From assembly GCA_007136595.1 (NCBI GenBank), contig SLGQ01000180.1, forward strand, positions 1 to 17,837: DNA of 17,837 nucleotides, read 5' to 3'. Positions 6,473-14,075 of this stretch are shown here, in pieces (the stretch's first letter is position 1; every line of letters starts with the position of its first letter). A program made the translations under genes and the position numbers. This DNA comes from Candidatus Sumerlaeota bacterium. GTDB lineage: Bacteria > UBP6 > UBA1177. The notes below the pieces were generated by a model. That model was not told where the DNA came from and did no database searches. It saw only the letters and a program-made list of their open reading frames with translations.

Positions 6473-7858
6473 TTATGCTCTTTCAAGCTCAACAGTAAAA
6501 TGTCTCATTATCGGAGCTTCTTTAACTATTTTCAGCCCCTTTGTTATTTCGTCTCTTCTGTCATAAACATTTTTAAGTGCTGCCGCAATATATTCCATGT
6601 GGCTGTCGGTATAAAGTCTCCTTCCTATGGCAAGCCTTAAAAGTTCAAGGTCAGGATATCTGTTTTCTCTTGTGTCAGGGTCTCTGTCGGCAAGCAAAGT
6701 TCCTATTTCTACTCCTCTTACTCCTCCTTCAATATAAAGTTCCACACCTAAAGTTTGTGCAATGAATTCTTCTTTGGGAACTTTTGTAAGAAACCTTTTT
6801 GCATCAACAAATATTGCATGACCGCCAAAAGGTTCCTGAACAGGAATTCCGTAATCTCTCAGCATCCTTCCAAGATAAGCAACTTGACCCACTCTCTGCT
6901 CAAGATAGTCGTATTCGGTAGCTTCTTTAAGACCTACTGCAAGAGCCCCCATATCCCGTCCTGTCATACCGCCATAAGTAAGATATCCTTCAAAAACAAT
7001 ATTAAAAACGGATGCTTTCTCATAAAGTTCTTTGCTGTTCAAACCTATAAACCCACCCATATTAACAATACCGTCTTTTTTTGCACTCATTGTGCAACCG
7101 TCAACATGGCTGAACATTTCTCTTACGATCTCTTTTATTGTTTTATCCTGATACCCCTCTTCACGGATCTTTATGAAATAGGCATTTTCGGCAAATCTTG
7201 CAGCATCAAAAATAACGGTGATACCATATTTTTTACAAAGTGCACTCACATCTTTGATGTTCTGCATTGAAACAGGCTGACCACCCGAAGTGTTACAAGT
7301 AACGGTAATGATGCACATAGGAATATTTTCACGATCATACTGCTTAAATACCTTTTCTAGTTTTTCAAGATCGATATTGCCTTTGAAAGGGTGATCTATC
7401 GTAGTGTCAAAAGCTTCATCTATCGTACAGTCTATTGCTCTTGCGTTCCTGAACTCGATATGACCTTTTGTAGTGTCAAAATGACTGTTCCCGGGAACCA
7501 CTTTTCCAGTCCCGTCTTTTCCTATTATGGCAGAAAAAAGGACATTTTCTGCAGCACGACCCTGATGAGTGGGGAGCATATAAGGAAAACCCAGAAGTTC
7601 TTCAATAGTTTCTTTAAGTTTGTAAAAAGATGATGCCCCGGCATAACTTTCATCTCCAAGCATCATCTCCGCCCATTGATGAGAACTCATCGATCCAGTT
7701 CCGGAATCTGTAAGAAGATCAATAAAAACCTGCTCGCTTCTAAGGTTGAATAAATTAAAATGGGCATCTTCGATCCATTTAGCTCTCTCTTCTTTTGTGC
7801 TTGTTCTTAGTGGTTCAACAACTTTAATTCTAAAAGGTTCAGCATAAGGCAGTTTCAT
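6473..7858 (-). CDS. tnaA: Tryptophanase (tryptophan indole-lyase)
   Basis: This 461-residue PLP enzyme belongs to the beta-eliminating lyases and converts tryptophan to indole, pyruvate and ammonia. FIDLLTDSGTG lies near 45-55, THQGRAAE at 97-104 and DAARFAENAYF at 218-228, and the PLP lysine is Lys261 in SAKKD. The close relative tyrosine phenol-lyase is distinguished by substrate-site residues. Here Asp128 (FDTTKGH), Val-Glu-Ile at 383-385 and His453 (MRHFT) match E. coli TnaA, whereas TPL has Thr, Met-Glu-Arg and Phe at these places. GGAGGT lies 4 nt before the ATG. The gene follows iorAB by 39 nt and precedes ridA by 20 nt, so all three are probably one operon. No TnaC-like leader with a Trp codon or tryptophan permease is visible. 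Confidence 0.95.
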   Translation of the reverse strand: MKLPYAEPFRIKVVEPLRTSTKEERAKWIEDAHFNLFNLRSEQVFIDLLTDSGTGSMSSHQWAEMMLGDESYAGASSFYKLKETIEELLGFPYMLPTHQGRAAENVLFSAIIGKDGTGKVVPGNSHFDTTKGHIEFRNARAIDCTIDEAFDTTIDHPFKGNIDLEKLEKVFKQYDRENIPMCIITVTCNTSGGQPVSMQNIKDVSALCKKYGITVIFDAARFAENAYFIKIREEGYQDKTIKEIVREMFSHVDGCTMSAKKDGIVNMGGFIGLNSKELYEKASVFNIVFEGYLTYGGMTGRDMGALAVGLKEATEYDYLEQRVGQVAYLGRMLRDYGIPVQEPFGGHAIFVDAKRFLTKVPKEEFIAQTLGVELYIEGGVRGVEIGTLLADRDPDTRENRYPDLELLRLAIGRRLYTDSHMEYIAAALKNVYDRRDEITKGLKIVKEAPIMRHFTVELERA

Positions 7859-7897
7859 AATAACCTCCGTGTTGAGTTAAGCATATAGTTTAATTCC

Positions 7898-10405
7898 TTA
7901 GTTCCTGCCTGCTTCAAATGAAATCCGGTTTGCCGATTTTATCTTATCATTGGTAGACAGTGCCATTATTGCGTCAAGCCATATTTCTTTTGGGATACGG
8001 TTGAGCGGTTCAATGGTGGAAAGGAGTCCAAGCATCGCCACATTTGAGGTTCTGCCTGCTTTATCTCCAAGATCGCTTACTGTCTGAAAGGCGTCAAACT
8101 CTACCACTTTAAAGGGGTCGAGAACTTTTCTTATTTCATCAAGTGCAGGATAATCTTCTTTTTTTGCTGTCAGAGGAACCGCCTCAAACTTGTTAAGAAC
8201 GACTGTTCCTCCCGGTTTAAGGAGTTCAAGGAAACCTTCTCTGAGAACTTCCGATGTCTCCATGACCACGACAAGGTCGGCACTTCCGGGTGAAAGTATG
8301 GGGCTGTATGCTTCTCCGCAGGCGAATGTAGAGATCACACTTCCTCCAAGCTGTGCCATTCCGTGTGTATCACCTTTCACTATCTGTGTTTCACTGTATG
8401 GTGTTCTTAGTGCGACTTCGCTTAGAACTTTTCCGAAAAAGAGGTTGCCTTGTCCACCTATTCCTCTGATCGCTATTCTCAAGGATGGGGGGAGGTCTTC
8501 TTTTTTGACCGTTCTTTTTTCAAAGGTGAGCGGTGCTGAAGGTGGAGGTGTTTCTTTTTTGTCTGCTAAAGTTTTGTCTATCGGGACGATTGCTTCGAAA
8601 GGACATCTCTGCATGCACACTTGAGTGTTGCCTCCGCAGTTTATACAGAGGTTGGTGTAATGAGGAACTCCGTCGTTATCGAATTTAATTCCGGGACAGA
8701 TGTTGCATCTGCCGCATTTTTTACACTTTTCCATATCAAATTCAAGGGTTCTTTTCATTTTTGATCTGTCCATGTTCTGCTGACACGGGCCTTCAAGTAT
8801 GAGGTTTACGAACTGTCCTTTTTCCGCTTCAACAAGTGCTTCAATAAGTGCTTTTTCAACACCTTTCATATCGTAGGCATCTACTACTGTCACTTTGCAT
8901 TCTTCGGCTTCTATTGCTTTTCTGAGGTTGAATTTGTTGGGAACGCCTGCAAGGTTTGCAAGGCTTGTCGGAGCAGGCTGACCTCCTGTCATCGCTGTTA
9001 TTCTGTTGTCAAGAACCACTTTTACACCGGGAACATTTCTAAATACTCCGTTCCTTGTCGCATCAAGTCCGCTGTGAGCTTCACAGCTGTCGCCTATTAC
9101 GCTTATCACTTTATGTGCCATTTCAGGACGGCTCATGCAAAAGCCCTGACGCATTGCATCGCTTCCACCCATACATAAGATGGTGTCTATTGCTTTGTTG
9201 AAGAAAAGAAGTGTGGAACATCCTATTTCTCCAAAGCCGGCATAGAGTTTTCCTGATTTTCTGAGTTTTTCTGCGGCGAGTCCGAACGATCTGTATGGAC
9301 ATCCGGGGCATATTGAAGGTGGTCTCATTAATGGTCTGAGATCTATTTTAAGCGGTTTGGCATCATAGTTTATTTCAAGGTGCTCTTTAAGCATCGCTAT
9401 GACGGAAAAAGGTGTCCAGTCTGTAATGACCGAGTTTTCTTCTTTTCCTGTAACAGATATTCCTGAAGCAAGCATTTTTTCCTGAAGGAACCTGTCTCCA
9501 TCTTCAAAGACAAAGAGTTTTCCTTTTATTTTTGATGCAAAATCCCTGATGCGGCCAATTGGTACAGGGTTGGCAATGGACATTGAGAGAATAGATGGAT
9601 CGGCTCCTATTGTAACCAGTGCTTCTCTGACAATTATGTTGCTTTCACCTACCACGACTATTCCCCAATCATCTTTTCCGATATGTTCAGATATCAACTC
9701 TTTTGATGTGCTGACACTTTCAAGAATTGCGGGGATCCTTTCTTTTGTTGCGGTGTCATAATTTTTTCTTGCGATTGCGGGCATGAGCATCCATTCTTTG
9801 AGATTTTCAGGAAGAGGTCCGGGCTCTATTTTTCTTTGTTCGCGTGTTACCACAAGTCCTTCGCTGTGTGCAAGTATTCCGCTTGCAAGGACACATACCT
9901 GTGTTTTAAATTTTCTTGAATAGTCGGCGGCGATAAATGCAATGTCATACATTTCCTGATGATCTCTCGGCTCAAAAACAGGAATTCTTGCTGAACTCAA
10001 GAAATATCTCGCATCGATAACATGCTGGGTGCTTGAAGGAACATAATCTGCTGCGGCATAAATTACAAATGCTCCTGCCTGTGCTGTATAAAAAGCTGAT
10101 GTAGTTATTGTGTCTCCTGCCTGGAACATGCCGGGGATCTTCATTGTTACCAAAGAATCCATCCCTGCGACTGAATGACCTACTGCAACTGCGGTGGCAA
10201 CAGCTTCGTTAACGCTCCATCCTACTGTCATCATATCCTGAACATGTTTCAATGATTTGTCTATTACTTCTGTGCTGGGTGTTCCGGGATATCCATCGGC
10301 AGCATGGTATCCTGCGTGTACAACACCCAGAGCAAAAGCAGCATTTCCTTGAAGAATAAATTTGCTACCGGGTGTTGAGTTAACCATTTTTCTAAAATCA
10401 CTCAT
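7898..10405 (-). CDS. iorAB: Fused indolepyruvate ferredoxin oxidoreductase (alpha + beta subunits)
   Basis: The 835-residue protein joins IorA and IorB, which are usually separate. The N-terminal pyruvate-oxidoreductase-type domain (about 15-200) carries ADGYPGTPSTEV and NEAVA with a TPP-activating Glu67-type residue. The TPP-binding half has CPGCPYRS (366-373), GEIGCS, VIGDSCEAHSG (436-446) and DNRITAMTGGQ. A ferredoxin-like segment holds Cys561/564/567/570 and Cys587/590/597/601. A Pro-rich linker (about 612-640) leads to the gamma/IorB domain, with IRGIGGQGNLFFGK and GDTHGMAQLGGSV. The enzyme oxidises aryl-pyruvates with CoA to aryl-acetyl-CoA, CO2 and reduced ferredoxin and is oxygen-sensitive, which points to anaerobic life. 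GGAGG precedes the ATG by about 9 nt. The second Fe-S motif has an unusual C-x2-C-x6-C-x3-C spacing. Confidence 0.93.
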   Translation of the reverse strand: MSDFRKMVNSTPGSKFILQGNAAFALGVVHAGYHAADGYPGTPSTEVIDKSLKHVQDMMTVGWSVNEAVATAVAVGHSVAGMDSLVTMKIPGMFQAGDTITTSAFYTAQAGAFVIYAAADYVPSSTQHVIDARYFLSSARIPVFEPRDHQEMYDIAFIAADYSRKFKTQVCVLASGILAHSEGLVVTREQRKIEPGPLPENLKEWMLMPAIARKNYDTATKERIPAILESVSTSKELISEHIGKDDWGIVVVGESNIIVREALVTIGADPSILSMSIANPVPIGRIRDFASKIKGKLFVFEDGDRFLQEKMLASGISVTGKEENSVITDWTPFSVIAMLKEHLEINYDAKPLKIDLRPLMRPPSICPGCPYRSFGLAAEKLRKSGKLYAGFGEIGCSTLLFFNKAIDTILCMGGSDAMRQGFCMSRPEMAHKVISVIGDSCEAHSGLDATRNGVFRNVPGVKVVLDNRITAMTGGQPAPTSLANLAGVPNKFNLRKAIEAEECKVTVVDAYDMKGVEKALIEALVEAEKGQFVNLILEGPCQQNMDRSKMKRTLEFDMEKCKKCGRCNICPGIKFDNDGVPHYTNLCINCGGNTQVCMQRCPFEAIVPIDKTLADKKETPPPSAPLTFEKRTVKKEDLPPSLRIAIRGIGGQGNLFFGKVLSEVALRTPYSETQIVKGDTHGMAQLGGSVISTFACGEAYSPILSPGSADLVVVMETSEVLREGFLELLKPGGTVVLNKFEAVPLTAKKEDYPALDEIRKVLDPFKVVEFDAFQTVSDLGDKAGRTSNVAMLGLLSTIEPLNRIPKEIWLDAIMALSTNDKIKSANRISFEAGRN

Positions 10406-10443
10406 TTTACATATCCTCCAAATATAAATTTAGTTAGCTAGTA

Positions 10444-10530
10444 CTTATTCAGAAAACTTCACTCGAATAAGCAAAATCAGAATTGCCCATCAGGGGAGAT
10501 AAATTTTTTAACATTGTGACATCCCCGATG
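10444..10530 (-). promoter_or_regulatory. Structured leader of iorAB with two stem-loops
   Basis: TCCCCGATG (10522-10530) can pair with CATC-A-GGGGA (10488-10497), a 9-bp stem with one bulged A. CTTATTC (10444-10450) pairs exactly with GAATAAG (10465-10471) across a 14-nt loop. Both lie inside the predicted ior leader RNA. No U-tract follows either stem, so they are not simple terminators. The layout hints at post-transcriptional control, but no known riboswitch class is recognised. Confidence 0.4.
10449..10514 (-). CDS. Possible 21-codon upstream ORF in the ior leader
   Basis: An ATG at 10514, preceded by GGGGA at about 8 nt, opens a short frame that begins MLKNLSPLMGNSDF and ends EVF-stop at 10449. 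It starts in the loop of the first leader stem-loop, runs through that stem's 3' half and ends inside the second stem-loop, so ribosome position could influence folding. It contains no Trp and is not similar to TnaC. A longer in-frame ATG upstream would give 38 codons. Translation is unproven. Confidence 0.25.
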   Translation of the reverse strand: MLKNLSPLMGNSDFAYSSEVF

Positions 10531-10578
10531 ATACGAAATCGCATACTTAACTCACAGATCAACATCAACAACGGAATG

Positions 10579-10606
10579 ATTGTATCAGCAATAAATAAAG
10601 TTTCAA
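10579..10606 (-). promoter_or_regulatory. Sigma70-like promoter of the ior-tna-rid operon
   Basis: On the minus strand, TTGAAA (10606-10601), a 16-nt spacer and TACAAT (10584-10579, 5 of 6 matches) form a good promoter. Transcription would start near 10572, leaving a leader of about 165 nt before iorAB. Confidence 0.6.
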
Positions 10607-10654
10607 GTAAAATGATGTTATAAATGGCAGAATATTATCCAAGTTCTTCCTTAC

Positions 10655-10682
10655 TTGCTTTTTTTCCCCATTGCTGTATAAA
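10655..10682 (+). promoter_or_regulatory. Sigma70-like promoter of the acyltransferase-TPR-leuS-holA operon
   Basis: TTGCTT at 10655-10660, a 16-nt spacer and TATAAA at 10677-10682 form a good promoter, with a start near 10690. It is divergent from the ior promoter, with about 20 nt between the two -35 elements' far ends and the intervening sequence. The following ribosome-binding site (AAGCAGG) is weak and about 8 nt before the ATG at 10718. Confidence 0.6.
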
Positions 10683-10717
10683 TAGTAGTTTTAACTGTTT
10701 TTAAGCAGGTTGTTATT

Positions 10718-11623
10718 ATGGTTAAAGAAAGTTCAATATATCAGTTGAAAAGAATGTTTCCGCGATGGGAATATGCTATTTCCCCTGAAATTACAAAGGT
10801 TCTCCATGAACTGCTTTTGAATCTGGATGAATCTCTTTTTGAGGAATTTGTTGACGGCTATGAAAAAGCCGGACAGGATTGGGGTTTTAACCCTTATTCT
10901 CCTCTAGTGAAAAAAATGTTGAATACGGTCCTTGAAAACATAATAAACTTTGATGTTTCTGGGAATGATAACTTTGTCAGTGCCTTGAACGATCTTAAAG
11001 AGAACAGGATCGACAGAATAGTTATAGTCTCAAATCACCTCAGTTATGGAGATGCAAATATTCTTGCGGCGGCATTTTATAAAGATATAAACGATGCGGG
11101 ACTTGACGGATGCCTTTCTGTCATAGCCGGACCCAAAGTTTATACAGATCCTTTAAGGAGGTTTTCAAGTATGCATTTTAATGCCCTTTTGATCGCACAG
11201 TCTCTTGCAGTTGCCACACCTGAGGCGGCTCTTCCTGTAAGAGAGATAGCCAGAGCAGCTAAAAAAGTCATCGAAGATATAAAAAAATATGTAAAAATAT
11301 TTCTTGTTTTTCCAGAGGGCTCAAGGAGTCGTGACGGTCAAATGAAAAGTTTTCTCCCCGGAGTTTTAAGACTTATAGATACAGGAGACAGAGTATCTGT
11401 TCTTCCTGTTTCCACTGTCGGGGGTAATATTATGCTGCCGATCGGAGAAAGCAAGCTCAACTGTGCAGATGTTAAAGTAAGAATAGGTGTCCCACGAAGA
11501 ATTGAAGATATCAAAATGGAATATTCGGGCTCATCTGCATTAAAACAGGATATGATGGATCATCTGGGAAAAATGGTAGCTGCTGTCCATCCCGAAAACA
11601 TGAGAGGAGTTTACCGGAAATGA
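10718..11623 (+). CDS. PlsC/GPAT-superfamily acyltransferase
   Basis: This 301-residue acyltransferase shows the superfamily blocks in order. SNHLSYGD supplies the H-x4-D pair (His107, Asp112), AGPKVYTDPLRRFSS (near 137-151) resembles block II, FPEGSRSRDG (198-207) is the phosphate-binding block and VLPVS (228-232) is the fourth. No clear membrane segment is present. The size, the preceding helical region of about 95 residues and the TDPLRRF block recall soluble glycerol-3-phosphate acyltransferases of the chloroplast type more than short 1-acyl-G3P acyltransferases. The likely role is the first acylation step of phospholipid synthesis, though the substrate is inferred. It overlaps the next gene by an ATGA junction. 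Confidence 0.82.
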   Translation: MVKESSIYQLKRMFPRWEYAISPEITKVLHELLLNLDESLFEEFVDGYEKAGQDWGFNPYSPLVKKMLNTVLENIINFDVSGNDNFVSALNDLKENRIDRIVIVSNHLSYGDANILAAAFYKDINDAGLDGCLSVIAGPKVYTDPLRRFSSMHFNALLIAQSLAVATPEAALPVREIARAAKKVIEDIKKYVKIFLVFPEGSRSRDGQMKSFLPGVLRLIDTGDRVSVLPVSTVGGNIMLPIGESKLNCADVKVRIGVPRRIEDIKMEYSGSSALKQDMMDHLGKMVAAVHPENMRGVYRK

Positions 11624-14055
11624 GTAGAAAACTTGAAACCTTAAAGGAAAGATATCTTTCAAGCCCGAGTCTTACACATCTGGTCGAATTGCTGGAACAA
11701 TGTAGAAAAGAAGAAAAATGGGAAGATATCATAGCTGTTCTTGACGAATGGGAAGGAAGTGAAACGGCAGAGATCCATTTTTACTACGGTGTTTCTCTTT
11801 TATACATGGGAAAAAGAGACGAGGGAGCAGAAAGGCTGCTTAAAGTTGTCAGAGCAAACCCTAATCACTTCAATGCAAAAAAGGAGCTTGAAAAATTCAA
11901 TATTTCCCAGGAAGATAACACAAGTTCCAATGTTATCAGCAATGAAAGTCTTAACAGAATACTGAAAATTGAAAATAAAATTGAAGATAACAGCTATTAC
12001 CGGAAAGTGAGATACCGTAATTTCGCGATACTTTTTGTGGTAGCGGGCATTATAATATACTTTTTATTGAATTTATTTAAACCTGATGCAACTCACGGTT
12101 TTGGTGAAAAAATAAAAAACCCCGAAAAACATTTTCACTCAGTCAATTACAACCACTACAACAGAACCATCAGGGACTACAAGGTGCTCCAAATAAGGGA
12201 GGATATCGGGGAACCTTTAAAAAAAGCAATATTTTTTATGACTGCTTATGCTATTATGGACTACAGCTTGGAAAGGGAAAGAGATGACATTTCACAGTTT
12301 AAGCTTTTTTCCACACAGATAAGCAGAGATGAATATATAAACTCTTTAATAGAGTACATTGAAGGAAGGGGTACTCCCTTTGGAACAAATGTTTTGCATG
12401 AGTTGGAAAAGAAATACCCTGAAAGTCTTTCAAGAATAAAAGATCTTCAAATTGATATGCCTGTTTCTGTGGAAAAAGCCAACTTGAGAGAAAGTTTTTA
12501 CAAAGCTTTGATGTTGTTCAGACGAGGTGAATTCAAAGAATCCTTGCAAGTAACAGAAAAGATCCTCGATAAATTTCCCGACCATGAACTTTCAAATAAA
12601 CTTAAAATTCTTATAAAAGCGTCTTCTGCCATAAAAGAAAGAAGACCGTTGAAAGATATTTCCGGTAAAAAACAGATGCTTGAAAAATACAGGGTTGAAA
12701 GTGCAGAAAGGAGTTTGTATGGAGAAGCTCTCTATCTTCTGGGGAAAGCTTCCGAAAGGGAAGATATGATAAGAGAAGCTTTCTATACTGTCTGTCCTGG
12801 CAAATATTTTTGTGAAAAAACGGTGCTTGATTTTATGAACAGGGGAGCAACAGCGGAAGCTTCAAGGATGGCTTTGTTCATTAAGGAGCAGGGAGACCGA
12901 ACAAGAGGGGCTTCAGATACAAAACTGGTCATGGTGACAAGCAAAGCCAACTCAGATTATGGCAATTGTTATTTCGCTTTCAAAGAATTGCAGCAGTTTT
13001 TCCCGGAAAGTGTGGATGATGCAGTAATTGCCGCAGGTGCAAAGTGCAGTGAAATGAATGGATATTATGAAGAGGCTGTGAAAGCGTATGAGATTATAAA
13101 TAAGAAAAGTGAATCTCCTGAAATTACAGCTAAAATATTGAGGATGAAGTTTATTATGAACAGAGATGAACTTTACTTCAATCAACTCAAAGCACTTGCC
13201 GGTCAAAACTCTGAGAATCTGGCTATACAATATTCATTTCTTGAAGCACTGAAAAGAAGAGGTGAAATTTCTGAGATAGTTCCGACACTTGATAAAATAT
13301 ATGCTCTTGAGACACCGGAAAACCGTAAATCGGTAATAGAGGAATATCTTGAGAACGGTGCGGTCATGCAAGCTGTAAATCATTTGAAAAACGGAGCTGA
13401 AGATAGCAGGGAATACCGGATAAAACTGGCTGAAATATATAACAGGTATATGTTTTTCGATCATGCTGACAAGATTCTTAAGCCTGGGGAAGATCACTCT
13501 GAAATGTGGAAATTTTTTAAAGAACAGTATCTGCTGTTGAAACAGGAAGAATATGAACATATTTTAAGAGAAGTTGACAAGAAATTGCAGACACTTGGAC
13601 ATTGTGAACCTGCATTTCTTTATTTGAAGGCTGAGGTTTTCAGGAGACAAGGTGACAGGCAGAGAACACTCGGGATGATAGATGCAATGCTCGAGTGTGA
13701 CAGGTTCTATCTGCCGGCTCTGGTTTTTGCTGCTGAGATAACTTATTATCAGGGAGATATACAGAGGGCTACAGAGGGTCTGGCTTATATTCTTGACCAC
13801 GAAAAATACTTTTCTCCGGGAGATTATTACTACAGGAACTATCTTGTGTTACTGAATGCTGAGATCATGGTGACAATGGGAAGAGATGCCCAGCTTGAAA
13901 ACTATTTGAGAAGAAACCTGATAAAATCCATTCCTCTTGGTGAAAAAGAAATGGACAAAGTAAATGACATTTCTTCCAAACTTAAATCATCGAGACAGAA
14001 AGGATTTAAAGACTATCTGAGAAGAAATTTCAAAATATTAAAATCTGATGACTGA
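11620..14055 (+). CDS. Large one-TM protein with TPR-like helical repeats, function unknown
   Basis: I do not recognise this 811-residue protein. Residues 1-95 look like a small TPR unit (VELLEQCRKEEKWEDIIAVLDEW, then HFYYGVSLLYMGKRDEGAERLLKVVRANPNH). A single hydrophobic segment FAILFVVAGIIIYFLLNLF (about 135-153) follows basic residues, which suggests a cytoplasmic N-terminus. The remaining approx. 650 residues are predicted periplasmic, mostly helical, and contain several TPR-like pairs, for example FYKALMLFRRGEFKESLQVTEKILDKFPDH near 290 and FLYLKAEVFRRQGDRQRTLGMIDAMLECD near 665. Such proteins usually act as scaffolds in the envelope. The gene is translationally coupled to the acyltransferase (ATGA) and ends 20 nt before leuS. 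Confidence 0.8.
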   Translation: MSRKLETLKERYLSSPSLTHLVELLEQCRKEEKWEDIIAVLDEWEGSETAEIHFYYGVSLLYMGKRDEGAERLLKVVRANPNHFNAKKELEKFNISQEDNTSSNVISNESLNRILKIENKIEDNSYYRKVRYRNFAILFVVAGIIIYFLLNLFKPDATHGFGEKIKNPEKHFHSVNYNHYNRTIRDYKVLQIREDIGEPLKKAIFFMTAYAIMDYSLERERDDISQFKLFSTQISRDEYINSLIEYIEGRGTPFGTNVLHELEKKYPESLSRIKDLQIDMPVSVEKANLRESFYKALMLFRRGEFKESLQVTEKILDKFPDHELSNKLKILIKASSAIKERRPLKDISGKKQMLEKYRVESAERSLYGEALYLLGKASEREDMIREAFYTVCPGKYFCEKTVLDFMNRGATAEASRMALFIKEQGDRTRGASDTKLVMVTSKANSDYGNCYFAFKELQQFFPESVDDAVIAAGAKCSEMNGYYEEAVKAYEIINKKSESPEITAKILRMKFIMNRDELYFNQLKALAGQNSENLAIQYSFLEALKRRGEISEIVPTLDKIYALETPENRKSVIEEYLENGAVMQAVNHLKNGAEDSREYRIKLAEIYNRYMFFDHADKILKPGEDHSEMWKFFKEQYLLLKQEEYEHILREVDKKLQTLGHCEPAFLYLKAEVFRRQGDRQRTLGMIDAMLECDRFYLPALVFAAEITYYQGDIQRATEGLAYILDHEKYFSPGDYYYRNYLVLLNAEIMVTMGRDAQLENYLRRNLIKSIPLGEKEMDKVNDISSKLKSSRQKGFKDYLRRNFKILKSDD

Positions 14056-14075
14056 AAAATCCATCCGGAGGAAAA

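Noticed and set aside
6473..7858. Tyrosine phenol-lyase instead of tryptophanase
   Set aside because: The diagnostic substrate-site residues (Asp128, Ile385, His453) are of the tryptophanase kind.
10449..10514. TnaC-type tryptophan-sensing leader peptide
   Set aside because: The short frame has no Trp codon and no similarity to TnaC; it is kept only as a weak generic upstream ORF.
14056..14075. T-box leader for leuS
   Set aside because: Only 20 nt separate leuS from the TPR gene, which is enough for a ribosome-binding site but not for a T-box.
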